The notes beneath the pieces were generated by a model that made no database searches, had not been told where the DNA came from, and was given only the letters and a program-made list of their open reading frames with translations. Of a stretch of DNA of 46,877 nt, positions 38,835 through 46,877 are shown piece after piece. Source of the stretch: Actinomadura sp. 7K507 (lineage in GTDB: Bacteria > Actinomycetota > Actinomycetes > Streptosporangiales > Streptosporangiaceae); the NCBI RefSeq assembly GCF_004348425.1, contig NZ_SMKK01000042.1, positions 1-46,877 on the forward strand, given 5' to 3'. Each line of letters opens with the position of its first letter. The first letter of the stretch is position 1. Both the position numbers and the translations under genes were made by a program.

Positions 38835-40073
38835 TCATGCGATAGCTTTTTCGCCTTCGCCTCTCGCCAAGGGCTTCTGATGAAGGAGACGCAAGGCGAC
38901 CAACGTGGAAAGCGTTGCGATGACAGCCGTGGCTCCTGACCAGAACGCAAGCTTCTCGGGGCCGAAGATGCCGGCCAGTGGCCCGGATGCCAGCATGATC
39001 AATGGCATGAGTACGTAGCTGGTGACCATGTTCCAACTGTTGACGCGAACGAGTACGTCTGGGGCGAATCGTTCCTGCAAAGCTGTTGTCCACAGGACGT
39101 AGTAGATGGCTTGGAACACCCCGGGCATCACTGCTGCGACGGCGATCAACTGCCAGGGCGCTCCACTTCCCATCAAGAGCATCGGCAATGCCACCGACAT
39201 GGGCAGCAGCGCGGCCACGGGAATCGTCCGGCCGGGCTGCCACCGGGCGCCGACCAATGCGCCCATCACTGCCCCGAGGGGCTCGCAAGCGCGGATGAGG
39301 CCCCAGGCCCAAGCGCCACCATGCCCATCGGTGGCGTAGAGCGGGCCCGCGATCTTGGTGTAGCAGACCACCGCGGTGGTAATCGCCGTGTACTGCAAGG
39401 TCATGATCCACACCCATGGGCGGCTCCCGAACTCGCGCCATCCGTCCCACAAGTCACGCAGAGGTCCGGTGCCGGGCTTGCTGGGACGCGAGGTGGCCAG
39501 CCGGCTAAGCAGCACGGCGCTCAGCGCACACAGGACGCCCCGCATCGAGGCCGCCCAAGCCGGGCCTACAGCGGTAACCATGGCTCCGGACGAGATCAGG
39601 CCGATGAGCAGGCCGATCGACTGGGTTTGGTTGACCAGGGCGTTGCCGGCCGGCCGGTCCGGCGAGTTGAGGAGATCGGCGATGATGCCGCGCAGCGTGG
39701 GCAGGAACATCGCGGTGGCGACGCCGCCGATGGCGCCCAGCGCGCACAACAGCGCCAGGGGCGCCTTTCCGGTGAACAATGCGACACCGATGCCCAGCCA
39801 AGAGAGGCTGGCCAGCGTCTCGGCGCCCAGGAGCACGTGGTGCCGACGGAAGCGATCTCCGGCGACCCCGCCGCAGATGATGAGCAGGGCCGGAAACGCG
39901 TTGCAGGCCATGACCAGCGACAGGCCTCTGGCACCGTAGCCCAGGTTCATCACGCCCCAAGCCAGGGCGAGTTGCCCGAATCCGACGCTCGCGCTGGACA
40001 GGACGCGTGAGATGAACAGGGGTGCCACGGACGGGTTCCGGAACAGGGCGAGCGGCGATAGCAGACCGGACAT
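38835..40073 (-). CDS. MFS exporter
   Basis: The 412-aa protein has about twelve membrane helices and the signature GGVAGDRFRRHHVLLGAE between helices 2 and 3, as in MFS_3/EntS-like drug or siderophore exporters. AGGAG lies six bases before the ATG. It starts eight bases after the S9 peptidase stop, so the two are almost certainly co-expressed. By family it would export a small molecule or peptide-like product by proton antiport. Confidence 0.93.
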   Translation of the reverse strand: MSGLLSPLALFRNPSVAPLFISRVLSSASVGFGQLALAWGVMNLGYGARGLSLVMACNAFPALLIICGGVAGDRFRRHHVLLGAETLASLSWLGIGVALFTGKAPLALLCALGAIGGVATAMFLPTLRGIIADLLNSPDRPAGNALVNQTQSIGLLIGLISSGAMVTAVGPAWAASMRGVLCALSAVLLSRLATSRPSKPGTGPLRDLWDGWREFGSRPWVWIMTLQYTAITTAVVCYTKIAGPLYATDGHGGAWAWGLIRACEPLGAVMGALVGARWQPGRTIPVAALLPMSVALPMLLMGSGAPWQLIAVAAVMPGVFQAIYYVLWTTALQERFAPDVLVRVNSWNMVTSYVLMPLIMLASGPLAGIFGPEKLAFWSGATAVIATLSTLVALRLLHQKPLARGEGEKAIA

Positions 40074-40081
40074 GGCGGCTC

Positions 40082-41878
40082 CTACCCCCTGGTCAAGTGG
40101 GTGAGTAGGAACTGCGCGATGTCGCCGTAGGCCTTGATCTCGTTGGTGCGGTTGGTGAATCCGTGGCCTTCGTCGGGATAGATGTCATAGCGGACGTCGA
40201 CGCCGCGGGTGCGGAGCCTGGTGACGATCTGGTCGGACTCGTCCTGGGGGACGCGCGGATCGTGAGCGCCCTGGATGACCAGTAGTGGCGCGGTGATGGC
40301 GTCGGCGTAGGTGATCGGGGACCTGCGGGTGAGTTCTTCGGCGTCGGTGTCGGGGTTGCCGAGGACTGCGTCAACGGTCGGTCTCCAGGTGGGTGGGCAG
40401 GCCTGGGCCAGGGTGACCAGGTTGGACGGGCCGCAGAAGGACACACCGGCCGCCCACCGGTACGGCAGCCGCGACAGGCAGGACAGGGCGGCGAACCCTC
40501 CGTAGGAGCCGCCCATGACGGCGATGCGGTCGGCGTCGATGCCCGGGAGAGTGTGCAGGTGGCGGACGGCGTGGTCCAGGTCGTCCAGATCGATCCCACC
40601 CCAGTCGCGATAGATGAGTTTCTGGTGGGTGAGCCCGTATCCGGTAGAGCCGGCGATGTTGGGCGCCAACACCGCGATGCCCTGGTGAAGGAGGTACTGG
40701 TAGAGGCCGGAATAGGCGTACTCGGGACGTTCTTGGGCTTCTGGGCCACCGTGCACCGAAAGCAGGACTGGGTGGGGGCCGGGCGTGTGCGGCTGGTAGA
40801 GCAGGGCGTGGACGTTACGTCCGCCGGAGGCACGGTAAGTGATCAGGTCGGGTTCGACGGGATCGATCACCTGAACCGCGGGCGGGCGGGCGTCAGTGAG
40901 GTAGCGGAAACCAGCCGCCGGGTCGAGCACGCCGATCTCGCTGGGCCGGGCAGCTGTGTCGATCTCCAGGACGATCCGTTCGCCGTCCGGGCTGAGTGCG
41001 ATCGCATCGATGACTCCCTGGGGGACGTCAGCAAGCGCAACCTCGGTTCCGTTCCGTGCGGCCCGCAGGACGGAGCGTCCGCCGTGGTTAATGGACCAGA
41101 CGAGGATGTCGCCAGCAGCTTCGATGTGCTCGACGTCCCAGTCGTCAGCGGTGATGCGCGCCAGGGAGGCGTTGTTCAGGGTGTATCGGCCGATGGAGGT
41201 GAACTCGCCCCACATGTCGGTGCACAGGTAGAAGGCGCCCGAGTCCGGTGTCCACGGTCCTGGGACGAAGTAGCCGTTCCCGTGTTCGGCGGTAACGCAT
41301 ACGGCTTCTGCATCGGGATTGGTGAGGTCGATGAGATAGGTGGCGATGTCCGTGTTGGAGCGGATGCCGACGGCCAGCAGCCACCGCCCATCGGGAGAAG
41401 TGCGGGTCGGGCTGAACTTGACTCCGTCCGGAGGGATGATGCGGCGTTCGGTGCCGTCGACCAGGTCTCGGATGAGGATGTCCTGCACGGTGCGGTCGCG
41501 GTCGTTGGCCGCATAGAACAGATACCGCCCTGCTGCATCGAACGGGACGTCGGCCAAGACCCGCTGGCAGTCTGGGCCAGTACTGATTTCGGTGAGGTCA
41601 TGGCCGTCTGAGCCGACGCAGTAGATGCGGTACTCCTCGTCGCCATTGCGGTCGGCGGTGAAGACCAGGCTCTTGCCGTCCGGCCACCATGCGATCTGCC
41701 GCACCGCCCGGTCTTCGAGCTGGGTCAGCCGGTGCGGTGCCCCGCCGGCAGCCGGGATCGTCCACAGGTCGAAGGACCCTGTGGCGTTGCTGCAGTAGGC
41801 GACGGTCTTGGCGTCCGGGGACAGGACCACTTGCCCGCGGAAACGCTCGGTGGGCACGAAATCCAGGTAGTCGGGCAT
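40082..41878 (-). CDS. S9-family prolyl-oligopeptidase-like peptidase
   Basis: The 598-aa protein has no signal peptide and is probably cytoplasmic. Residues 15-330 form a beta-propeller with repeats like SPDAKTVAYCSNATGSFDLW and SPDGERIVLE. Residues 350-598 are an alpha/beta hydrolase with nucleophile Ser in VMGGSYGGFAAL, Asp in QGAHDPRVP and His in YPDEGHGFTN. Such acylaminoacyl/prolyl peptidases cut short peptides. ATG 41878 follows AGGAG. It lies between a LuxR regulator gene and the exporter gene. Substrate might be a peptide product handled by the exporter. Confidence 0.93.
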   Translation of the reverse strand: MPDYLDFVPTERFRGQVVLSPDAKTVAYCSNATGSFDLWTIPAAGGAPHRLTQLEDRAVRQIAWWPDGKSLVFTADRNGDEEYRIYCVGSDGHDLTEISTGPDCQRVLADVPFDAAGRYLFYAANDRDRTVQDILIRDLVDGTERRIIPPDGVKFSPTRTSPDGRWLLAVGIRSNTDIATYLIDLTNPDAEAVCVTAEHGNGYFVPGPWTPDSGAFYLCTDMWGEFTSIGRYTLNNASLARITADDWDVEHIEAAGDILVWSINHGGRSVLRAARNGTEVALADVPQGVIDAIALSPDGERIVLEIDTAARPSEIGVLDPAAGFRYLTDARPPAVQVIDPVEPDLITYRASGGRNVHALLYQPHTPGPHPVLLSVHGGPEAQERPEYAYSGLYQYLLHQGIAVLAPNIAGSTGYGLTHQKLIYRDWGGIDLDDLDHAVRHLHTLPGIDADRIAVMGGSYGGFAALSCLSRLPYRWAAGVSFCGPSNLVTLAQACPPTWRPTVDAVLGNPDTDAEELTRRSPITYADAITAPLLVIQGAHDPRVPQDESDQIVTRLRTRGVDVRYDIYPDEGHGFTNRTNEIKAYGDIAQFLLTHLTRG

Positions 41879-41906
41879 CGCTCCTGCTCTCTAAGACGGG
41901 TCGGGG

Positions 41907-42902
41907 TCAATCGATCCAGCCGCGTCGGGCGGCCGCAGAGCCCATCGCGGTGCGGCTGGTGGTGCCGAGGTGCTTGCCGATCGCGCTGACGTGCCGTCGC
42001 ACGCTGCTGGTCTTCTGACCGATCCGCCGGGAGATACCGTCGTCGCTCATTCCCTGCGCCAGCATCCGCAGGACCGCCATCTCGACGGGCTTGAGCGGCA
42101 TCTCCGGCTCGGCCTCGCCGAGCGGAACCGCGCGCTGCCACAGCAGTTCGAAGTACTCGCGCAATGCGGCGAGGATCACCGGGGACTTGATCAGCAGTGC
42201 ACCCGGCAATCCGGTCGGAGTCAGCGGCAGCAACGCGACCGCCTCATCGGCCAGCTTCATCTTCATACCGATCTCGGGCAGGATCCTGGCCTCTTCACCG
42301 GCCTCGACGTGCATCTGGATGATCTTGATGCCGACGGGGTGTTCGGCGCAGGACGCCTGGTAGACGGTCCGGCTCACGACATTGCCTTCGAACGCGGGAA
42401 GGGGCGGCATTCCGGCCAGTTCTTCCAGGGGACGCTCCATGGCGAAGTTCTCCAGGGTCAGCCAGTGCCGCCGTGCCGTTCCCAGCAGTGAGCGAGAGGT
42501 GTCGGTGATCTCGGTACGGTCTGTGAGGATCCGCACCAGCTGACCGGCCTGTCCTTCCATGACTCCGGGGAAGGGATGCATCTCGACCATGCGGCGCTGA
42601 CCGTCCAGTAGTCGCTCTTGGTCGGCGACCAGCTTGCGGGACAAGGCCGCAAGTGTTTCCTGCAGAGCGAGATCCGGAGCGGTGGCGACCAACCGCGGTG
42701 AAACCGCCATCCCCAACGGCATGACATAAGCCAGCCCGGCTTCTTTCAACGCCTCTACCATCTGAGGCCCGCCGAGCATGTCTGCGGCTTCCGAGGGCAG
42801 ACAGCCGTCCGAGGCCAGCAGCTGGATGTAGGGACCGAGCAACTCATCGGCAACGATCCCCTTCAGCAGACCGGTGGCTGTCTGTTCGGCTTCCGTACTC
42901 AC
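41907..42902 (-). CDS. LuxR-type regulator (copy 2)
   Basis: GTG 42902 follows GGGAGG at good spacing and gives 331 aa, matching the length of copy 1; the longer open frame adds 11 residues. The C-terminal HTH reads PVEMAVLRMLAQGMSDDGIS and QKTSSVRRHVSAIGKHLGT. The sensor region matches copy 1 (EEARILPEIGMKMKLADEAV, LLPLTPTGLPGALLIKSPVI, LREYFELLWQRAVPLG). Its stop is 28 bases upstream of the S9 peptidase start, so it heads the peptidase-exporter transcript. Confidence 0.92.
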   Translation of the reverse strand: MSTEAEQTATGLLKGIVADELLGPYIQLLASDGCLPSEAADMLGGPQMVEALKEAGLAYVMPLGMAVSPRLVATAPDLALQETLAALSRKLVADQERLLDGQRRMVEMHPFPGVMEGQAGQLVRILTDRTEITDTSRSLLGTARRHWLTLENFAMERPLEELAGMPPLPAFEGNVVSRTVYQASCAEHPVGIKIIQMHVEAGEEARILPEIGMKMKLADEAVALLPLTPTGLPGALLIKSPVILAALREYFELLWQRAVPLGEAEPEMPLKPVEMAVLRMLAQGMSDDGISRRIGQKTSSVRRHVSAIGKHLGTTSRTAMGSAAARRGWID

Positions 42903-43183
42903 CCACACCTCCCGTGACAGAGAGTATCCACGCAAGTGAGTAGCGTCGCCAGAATGGTGGATGAGCGTTTGGCATCAATGAGCGAAGTCGCCATCGCCCC
43001 CGGCTACCGAGCCTGAGGCCCTCAGGGACCGCTGGCGTAGGCGGTTTCTGGTGCTCCAGCATCGTTGGATCGCGTTGCCGAACGCTGGTCACTTGCGACC
43101 ATGAGGCGTTTCAATCAGGCCTGTGACCTGGCAGTTCCCGGTTTGATCAAGGTGCCCCGCCACCGATCGACCCGGAGTGAGAT

Positions 43184-43801
43184 ATGAATCGACTGCGCAG
43201 AGCCACCCACGCGCACCTGGCTCGTCGGCTTACCAGCCTCACCGTCCAGCGACGCAACCCGCGCCGCGGCAAGCCTGTTCCTGAGCCCGTCCTGGCGCGC
43301 GCCTTCAGCCACCCCCAAGGGGCCGGCGTCATCGGGCCCGGCGCCCAGCGGCTGCTCCGCTCTGTTCTGGTAGACGCCCTGACCGCCCGCACGCAGCGAT
43401 GCGAGGTCGTCATCGCGCGCGATGACCTGGAGCGCCTGCTCGGCGCCGCGTCCTCCCGGCTCCCGTCGCGCTTCGCCTCCGTCCTGCATGTGACCGGCAC
43501 TCTGGAGGACGCGATCGAACACCTCGAAAGCAGACCACGGCACATCAGCGCCACCGGACCGGAGAAGCAGTTTCCGATCCTGTGGCTGGCGACGCCGGGA
43601 GCCGACGCCGACGTCGTCCACCAGACGCTGGAAAGCCAGCCCGCGACCGACCTCGTCACGCTGTTCAACGGGCCGTGGCCGTACGGCCCTACCCACTTCA
43701 TCGACACCGATGGCCCTCGGCGTCCACCCGCCCACGACCTACATCTGCTCACGCGTGACCAGGCGATCGTCAGGCTCCGTGCACTCGGTTCGGCGCCCTG
43801 A
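43184..43801 (+). CDS. Stand-alone domain related to BTAD/LysM-type regulators
   Basis: ATG 43184 with GGAGTGAG upstream; 205 aa. Residues 45-170 match a domain found in very large actinomycete membrane regulators that carry LysM and BTAD regions: GAGVIGPGAQRLLRSVLVDA, VVIARDDLERLLGA, VLHVTGTLEDAIEHLESR and PILWLATPGADA. There it lies between the membrane part and the BTAD domain. Here it is a small soluble protein with no DNA-binding domain. It may be a truncated relic or an adaptor. The minus-strand frames over the same bases have poorer composition. Confidence 0.7.
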   Translation: MNRLRRATHAHLARRLTSLTVQRRNPRRGKPVPEPVLARAFSHPQGAGVIGPGAQRLLRSVLVDALTARTQRCEVVIARDDLERLLGAASSRLPSRFASVLHVTGTLEDAIEHLESRPRHISATGPEKQFPILWLATPGADADVVHQTLESQPATDLVTLFNGPWPYGPTHFIDTDGPRRPPAHDLHLLTRDQAIVRLRALGSAP

Positions 43802-43815
43802 GAGCGGCAGGTTGG

Positions 43816-43850
43816 GTGTGGGCTGGGGCTCGCTTCTTCCCAGCCCACAC
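43816..43850. terminator. Bidirectional hairpin terminator
   Basis: GTGTGGGCTGGG (43816-43827) and CCCAGCCCACAC (43839-43850) form a perfect 12-bp stem with an 11-base loop, followed by ACTGTTTT. It lies between the convergent genes ending at 43801 and 43858, so it can stop transcription from both sides. Confidence 0.85.
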
Positions 43851-43857
43851 ACTGTTT

Positions 43858-44184
43858 TCAGCGCCGGTCCGGACGCTGAGCGCTGACTTCGAAAACGCCA
43901 GCGACAGCGGCGTCAATACGGGCAGCGGCCTCGCTGAACGCCTCCGATCCGCCGATCAGGTAAGCGCGACGAACCTCGTCCTGCTGCTCCTGCTCGGCCA
44001 GCTCGGCGTTGTGGCGCGCCTGGTCGGCCAGAGCATCACGAGAGTGGACGAGTGCCCGCTGAATCCCATCGGCGAACTCGCCTTCGGTCAGGTCGTCAGG
44101 GAGCAGCAGCGCCAACGTCGCCGGCGGCTCGCATGATCGCTGTTTGCCGCCGCGTCGGCGCCAGTGGAGCCGGAACCAGTTCAC
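43858..44184 (-). CDS. Small helical partner of the HATPase gene
   Basis: GTG 44184 overlaps the HATPase stop as GTGA and gives 108 aa; upstream extension of the frame lies within that gene. The protein has a basic N-terminus (WFRLHWRRRGGKQR), a LALLLPDDLTEGEFADGIQ segment and a long charged helix (ALADQARHNAELAEQEQQDE). No family is recognised. The coupling suggests that it works with the ATP-binding protein, perhaps as its regulator. Confidence 0.72.
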   Translation of the reverse strand: MNWFRLHWRRRGGKQRSCEPPATLALLLPDDLTEGEFADGIQRALVHSRDALADQARHNAELAEQEQQDEVRRAYLIGGSEAFSEAAARIDAAVAGVFEVSAQRPDRR

Positions 44185-44714
44185 GATGCGTCCGTCTCTG
44201 GTGCGAGCAGCCACGATGCCCAGACGACCTTGCCGGTCACTGTGGCTCCGCTGGTGACGGGGTACCAGCCCCACGTGGTGGCCAGGGCTTCGACGAGGTG
44301 CAGTCCCCGCCCGCCTTCATCGTCGACGCCAGGAGCGACCAGCTCAGGGCGGGCATCGCTGGGGTCGCGGACCTCCGCGATGAGGTGGCCCGCCGAGACG
44401 CGGAGCTGGACGAGGATCATCGCCAAGGCACGATCGTCCAGAGCGCTCAGCTCCGCGGGAGCCGCCTGGCCGCTGACGTCGAAGGCGTTCGTCGCCATCT
44501 CTGAAAGCACCTGCTGGCACTGCCAGCCATAGGCGGTCTCCAACCCCCAGGAGACGAGCTTGGCCCGCGCAAAGGAGCGGACGAGGGGGATCGAGGTGGA
44601 AAGCGCGGCCATGCCGATGCTGTCTCGGTAGTCGTCACCGCCGTCGTGGTCGGGCGGTCGCCTGCCGGCCGGAACCGTCCGGCGACGCCGGACAGCGGTA
44701 GTTGATACGGACAT
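44181..44714 (-). CDS. HATPase_c protein (RsbW-like anti-sigma type)
   Basis: ATG 44714 has AGGAG ten bases upstream and gives 177 aa; an ATG at 44771 is less likely. The N-box is LSEMATNAFDVSG, followed by VQLRVSAGHLIAEVRDPS and DDEGGRGLHLVEALATTWGW, the G1/G2-like part of the RsbW/SpoIIAB-type GHKL fold. Streptomycetes encode many such stand-alone ATPases, some acting as anti-sigma factors. There is no sigma or anti-anti-sigma gene nearby. The first 40 residues are basic and variable. Confidence 0.88.
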   Translation of the reverse strand: MSVSTTAVRRRRTVPAGRRPPDHDGGDDYRDSIGMAALSTSIPLVRSFARAKLVSWGLETAYGWQCQQVLSEMATNAFDVSGQAAPAELSALDDRALAMILVQLRVSAGHLIAEVRDPSDARPELVAPGVDDEGGRGLHLVEALATTWGWYPVTSGATVTGKVVWASWLLAPETDAS

Positions 44715-44886
44715 CTCTTGAGACTCCTGACTGGTCACCGCAGCGGAGAAGAGACGCAGAGCAAGGTGCACACCCCTGCTGACTACTTACAGTCCCATCT
44801 CCATGACAGTCACTAGTCTGAGACTGTCCCCGTCATTAGGCAAGGGCTTTGGCGACAGTCCGCAAAGAAGTCATTACACAAATGCG

Positions 44887-44920
44887 AAAAAACGGGCCGG
44901 CGCGAGATGCGCCGACCCGT
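44887..44920 (-). terminator. Rho-independent terminator after the DUF397 gene
   Basis: On the minus strand, ACGGGTCGGCGC and GCGCCGGCCCGT pair with one wobble across a 5-base loop, followed by six T residues. It lies 19 bases downstream of the DUF397 stop. Confidence 0.85.
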
Positions 44921-44938
44921 CACACGAGCACTCGCCGA

Positions 44939-45151
44939 CTACGGCAGGCGGTATCGACCTTCCTTGATCGCGACCATGAAGGCGCCCCACTCACCCACGC
45001 TGAACTCCAGCACGGCACCGCCCGCGACGAGCGCCGAGTCCCGGACACCAACGTCTGAACGTCCGAAGGCCCGCCCGGCCTCAACACAGTTGTTGCCCGT
45101 ACCGCTGTACGAGGACTTGCGCCACCCGGTGTAACGCTCGGGACCGCTCAT
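44939..45151 (-). CDS. DUF397 protein
   Basis: The 70-aa protein shows the whole DUF397 pattern: WRKSSYSGTGNNCVEAG, VGVRDSALVAGGAVLEFS and EWGAFMVAIKEGRY. DUF397 proteins are nearly always encoded beside XRE regulators with a DUF5753 domain and are thought to be their small partners, as in the WhiJ/BldB-related systems of Streptomyces. Its start is 10 bases downstream of such a regulator. A terminator follows it. Confidence 0.96.
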   Translation of the reverse strand: MSGPERYTGWRKSSYSGTGNNCVEAGRAFGRSDVGVRDSALVAGGAVLEFSVGEWGAFMVAIKEGRYRLP

Positions 45152-45161
45152 TGTCGCCTTC

Positions 45162-46025
45162 CTAACGCGACGGCAGGGACTCCGCTACCTGCGCCAGCAT
45201 CTCGCGCGACCTCTCCACCGAAAGCGCCGCACTCACCAAACCGGTGTACACCATCTCGAACTGCCCAGTCTGCTCCCGATCCGTGAGCACCAGATCAGTG
45301 GCCACCGCTTCCAGCCCAACCACGACCGGATCACCGCTATCCGGGTAGGTGTAAATCGAGAACGAGCACTCCGGAATGTTGTAGCCGGGGATCTCAGCAT
45401 CCACCGGCAACACCCGAACCGTGATCTGCTCCTTCTCGTCCGCCAGCTCGATGATGCGCTCGATCTGCCTCCGGAAGACCTCCGGCGGAACCGACCGCCG
45501 CCGCAACACCACCTCATCCAGGATGACCTCGTACGCCGGGCCGTTCGGGCGATGCAGCATCCGCTGCCGCCCGACCCTGCCCTTCAGCACCCCGCTCACC
45601 TCGGCGTCCGAGGGCAACGGCAACTCGCTGTTGGCCAACCGCGTAGAGATGAACTCCTCGGTCTGCAGCAACCCCGGGATCAAGTTCTGCTGGTACTCCC
45701 GAATCACCGCGGCGCCGGCCTCCAGGTTGGCGAACCGCGCCTGCCGCTCCCCAATGCCCGACGACTCCCACCACCCATGCGACGCCGCCTCAGAGGTGAT
45801 CCGCACCAGCTGCGTCCACTGGTCACCCTCGACACCCAAGGTCTCCAGCAGCCTCTGGACGTCCTCCTGACCCGGCGGAACGTGCGCGTTCTCCAACTTG
45901 CTGACCATCTGCCGGTACACCCCGGACCTCTTGGCCAGCTCCTGAGCCGAGACACCGGCCCGCTCTCGAAGCTCCCGCAACTCCGCAGCAAGCCTCAACC
46001 GCCGCACATACGGACTAATCACCAC
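45162..46025 (-). CDS. XRE-family regulator with DUF5753
   Basis: The frame is open from GTG 46046; I favour GTG 46025 (287 aa), which starts close to the conserved ISPYVRRLRLAAELRELRER segment. A Cro/C1 HTH follows (GVSAQELAKRSGVYRQMVSKLEN), then the DUF5753 region (IREYQQNLIPGLLQTEEF, VILDEVVLRRRSVPPEVFRR, VRVLPVDAEIPGYNIPECSF). This is a WhiJ-like regulator paired with the DUF397 protein. Two direct repeats lie just upstream at 46050 and 46067. Confidence 0.93.
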   Translation of the reverse strand: MVISPYVRRLRLAAELRELRERAGVSAQELAKRSGVYRQMVSKLENAHVPPGQEDVQRLLETLGVEGDQWTQLVRITSEAASHGWWESSGIGERQARFANLEAGAAVIREYQQNLIPGLLQTEEFISTRLANSELPLPSDAEVSGVLKGRVGRQRMLHRPNGPAYEVILDEVVLRRRSVPPEVFRRQIERIIELADEKEQITVRVLPVDAEIPGYNIPECSFSIYTYPDSGDPVVVGLEAVATDLVLTDREQTGQFEMVYTGLVSAALSVERSREMLAQVAESLPSR

Positions 46026-46049
46026 ACCGCCCCACGTCTCCAGCACTCA

Positions 46050-46076
46050 GAATGTCACCGAAGCAGGAATGTCACC
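46050..46076. promoter_or_regulatory. Direct repeats GAATGTCACC upstream of the XRE gene
   Basis: GAATGTCACC occurs at 46050-46059 and again at 46067-46076, 17 bases apart, just upstream of the regulator. Repeats of this kind are plausible autoregulatory binding sites. Confidence 0.45.
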
Positions 46077-46219
46077 CTACCGAGACATCACCTCAGGTGG
46101 CGAGGTCAAGCGGGTCTGCACGGGATCCGCGATGGGCAGGTCGCCAACCGGCCGATCTACGGGGCCCTGGCCGTCACCGTCGGGTCTGTCCAGCTAATGG
46201 CTCTGTCGCAGAGAACCGC

Positions 46220-46877
46220 CGCCGGCGTCGGCGCGGACGATTCCTGCGCCGGTTCCGCCGCGAGGTGGAGGCCGCACGCCGGGTCGGCGGCAAATAAACG
46301 GCGCCCGTCCTGGACGCCAGCACCGGCTCGGCGAACCCGTGGGTCGCGACCGGCTACGTGCCGGGCCCCACCCTCGCCGACACCGTCGAACAGCACGGCC
46401 CGCTGCCCGAGGCGCCCGTCCTGGCGCTGGCGGACGGGCTCGCCCGCGCGCTGCGCGCCGTGCACGCCTGCTACCTGATCCACCGGGACCTCAAGCCGTC
46501 CAACGTGCTGGTGACGACGACGGCCCCCGCGTGATCGACTTCGGGATCGCCCGCGCCGTGACGCGAGCGTCGCCACCCGGACCGGCGCCCTGGTCGGCTC
46601 GCCGCCCTTCATGGCTCCCGAGCAGGTCCAGGGCGGTCAGGTCACCGCGGCCTGCGACGTGTTCAGCCTCGGCTCGGTGCTGGCGTACGCGGCCACCGGC
46701 CGCCGCCCGTTCAGCTCGGGCGCCGACGGGCTGCACGCCCTGCTCTACCGCGTCCTGCGGCAGCCGCCGGACCTGGCGGGCCTGTCCGGACTGGTGCGGG
46801 ACCTGGCGGAGTCCTGCCTGGCCAAGGAGCCGGAGCGCCGCCCCACCCCGGACGAGATCCTCGCCACGCTGCCGCCC
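46220..46877 (+). pseudogene. Decayed Ser/Thr protein kinase (5' truncated, partial)
   Basis: Pieces of one kinase catalytic domain occur in order in three frames. FRREVEAARRVGGK is followed by an in-frame TAA (46295-46297) where a Tyr/Phe is expected, then TAPVLDASTG, ATGYVPGPTLADTV and IHRDLKPSNVLV. A frameshift near 46512 leads to DDGPRVIDFGIAR. A second shift near 46562 leads to VGSPPFMAPEQVQGG and DVFSLGSVLAYAATGRRPF, running to the window edge. The N-terminal lobe with the glycine loop and Lys is missing. It resembles the first half of actinomycete PknB/WD- or PQQ-repeat kinases. Some of the damage could be sequencing error, but the missing N-lobe indicates a real relic. Confidence 0.8.

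Noticed and set aside
43115..43848. Minus-strand frames opposite the 205-aa plus-strand gene
   Set aside because: The plus-strand product matches a known domain and has a good ribosome site; the minus frames do not.
45552..46478. Plus-strand frame opposite the XRE regulator
   Set aside because: Antisense to a well-supported regulator and running through a decayed kinase; no domain.
1..46877. CRISPR arrays, tRNA and rRNA genes
   Set aside because: No regularly spaced direct repeats, cloverleaf-like sequences or ribosomal RNA stretches were seen.

Overview
The window reads as a high-GC actinomycete chromosome. Conservon signalling genes, DUF574 S-adenosylmethionine (SAM) methyltransferases, DUF5753/DUF397 regulator pairs, DUF2637 and GTG/GTGA-coupled starts are all typical of Streptosporangiales- or Streptomyces-like bacteria. 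No rRNA, tRNA or housekeeping marker is present, so the genus is left open.

Left arm (1-12275, all minus strand): a long, mostly translationally coupled set. In transcription order it holds a 72-aa protein, three DUF574 methyltransferases with a 49-aa coupled mini-ORF between two of them, and a conservon (CvnA-like ATPase, roadblock protein, DUF742 protein, GTPase). A GAF protein and an acyl-CoA-dehydrogenase-like protein follow. Further downstream lie a BldC-like regulator coupled to a secreted S53-like peptidase, an unknown protein and an NYN-domain protein cut by the window edge. A fossil of a further DUF574 gene lies upstream of the set.

Centre (12760-21685, plus strand): the most interesting region. 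An XRE/TPR-type regulator precedes a tightly packed enzyme set: a DUF1932-type dehydrogenase, a radical SAM protein, a maleate-isomerase/Asp-Glu-racemase-like protein, an HhH-GPD-like protein, a PfkB kinase, a double-domain nucleoside-deoxyribosyltransferase-like protein, a small P-loop nucleotide kinase and a MazG-type pyrophosphohydrolase. Most junctions are 4-base overlaps. The combination suggests synthesis, salvage or clearance of an unusual nucleoside or nucleotide; I know of no named pathway that matches it. A three-frame relic of a second XRE/TPR regulator closes the region.

Next (21900-27580) come an 1115-aa Ser/Thr kinase with very long TPR arrays and a large internal duplication, a Nudix hydrolase, and a NodU/CmcH-type carbamoyltransferase disrupted by two frameshifts.

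Mobile segment (27605-35818): a mobilizable element or its remains. It carries a superinfection-immunity-like membrane protein, a coiled-coil protein, an ArdC-primase fusion, a DUF2637 membrane protein, a relaxase, a MobC-like accessory protein and a palindrome-rich intergenic stretch that is a good oriT candidate. No integrase or FtsK-type transfer ATPase is visible.

Right arm (36122-46877): a Crp/Fnr regulator with a small membrane protein; a cassette of two paralogous LuxR-type regulators around an MFS exporter and an S9 peptidase; a stand-alone domain resembling part of large BTAD/LysM regulators; a HATPase protein with a small partner; a DUF397/XRE-DUF5753 pair; and a decayed Ser/Thr kinase at the edge. 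Two good hairpin terminators are visible here.
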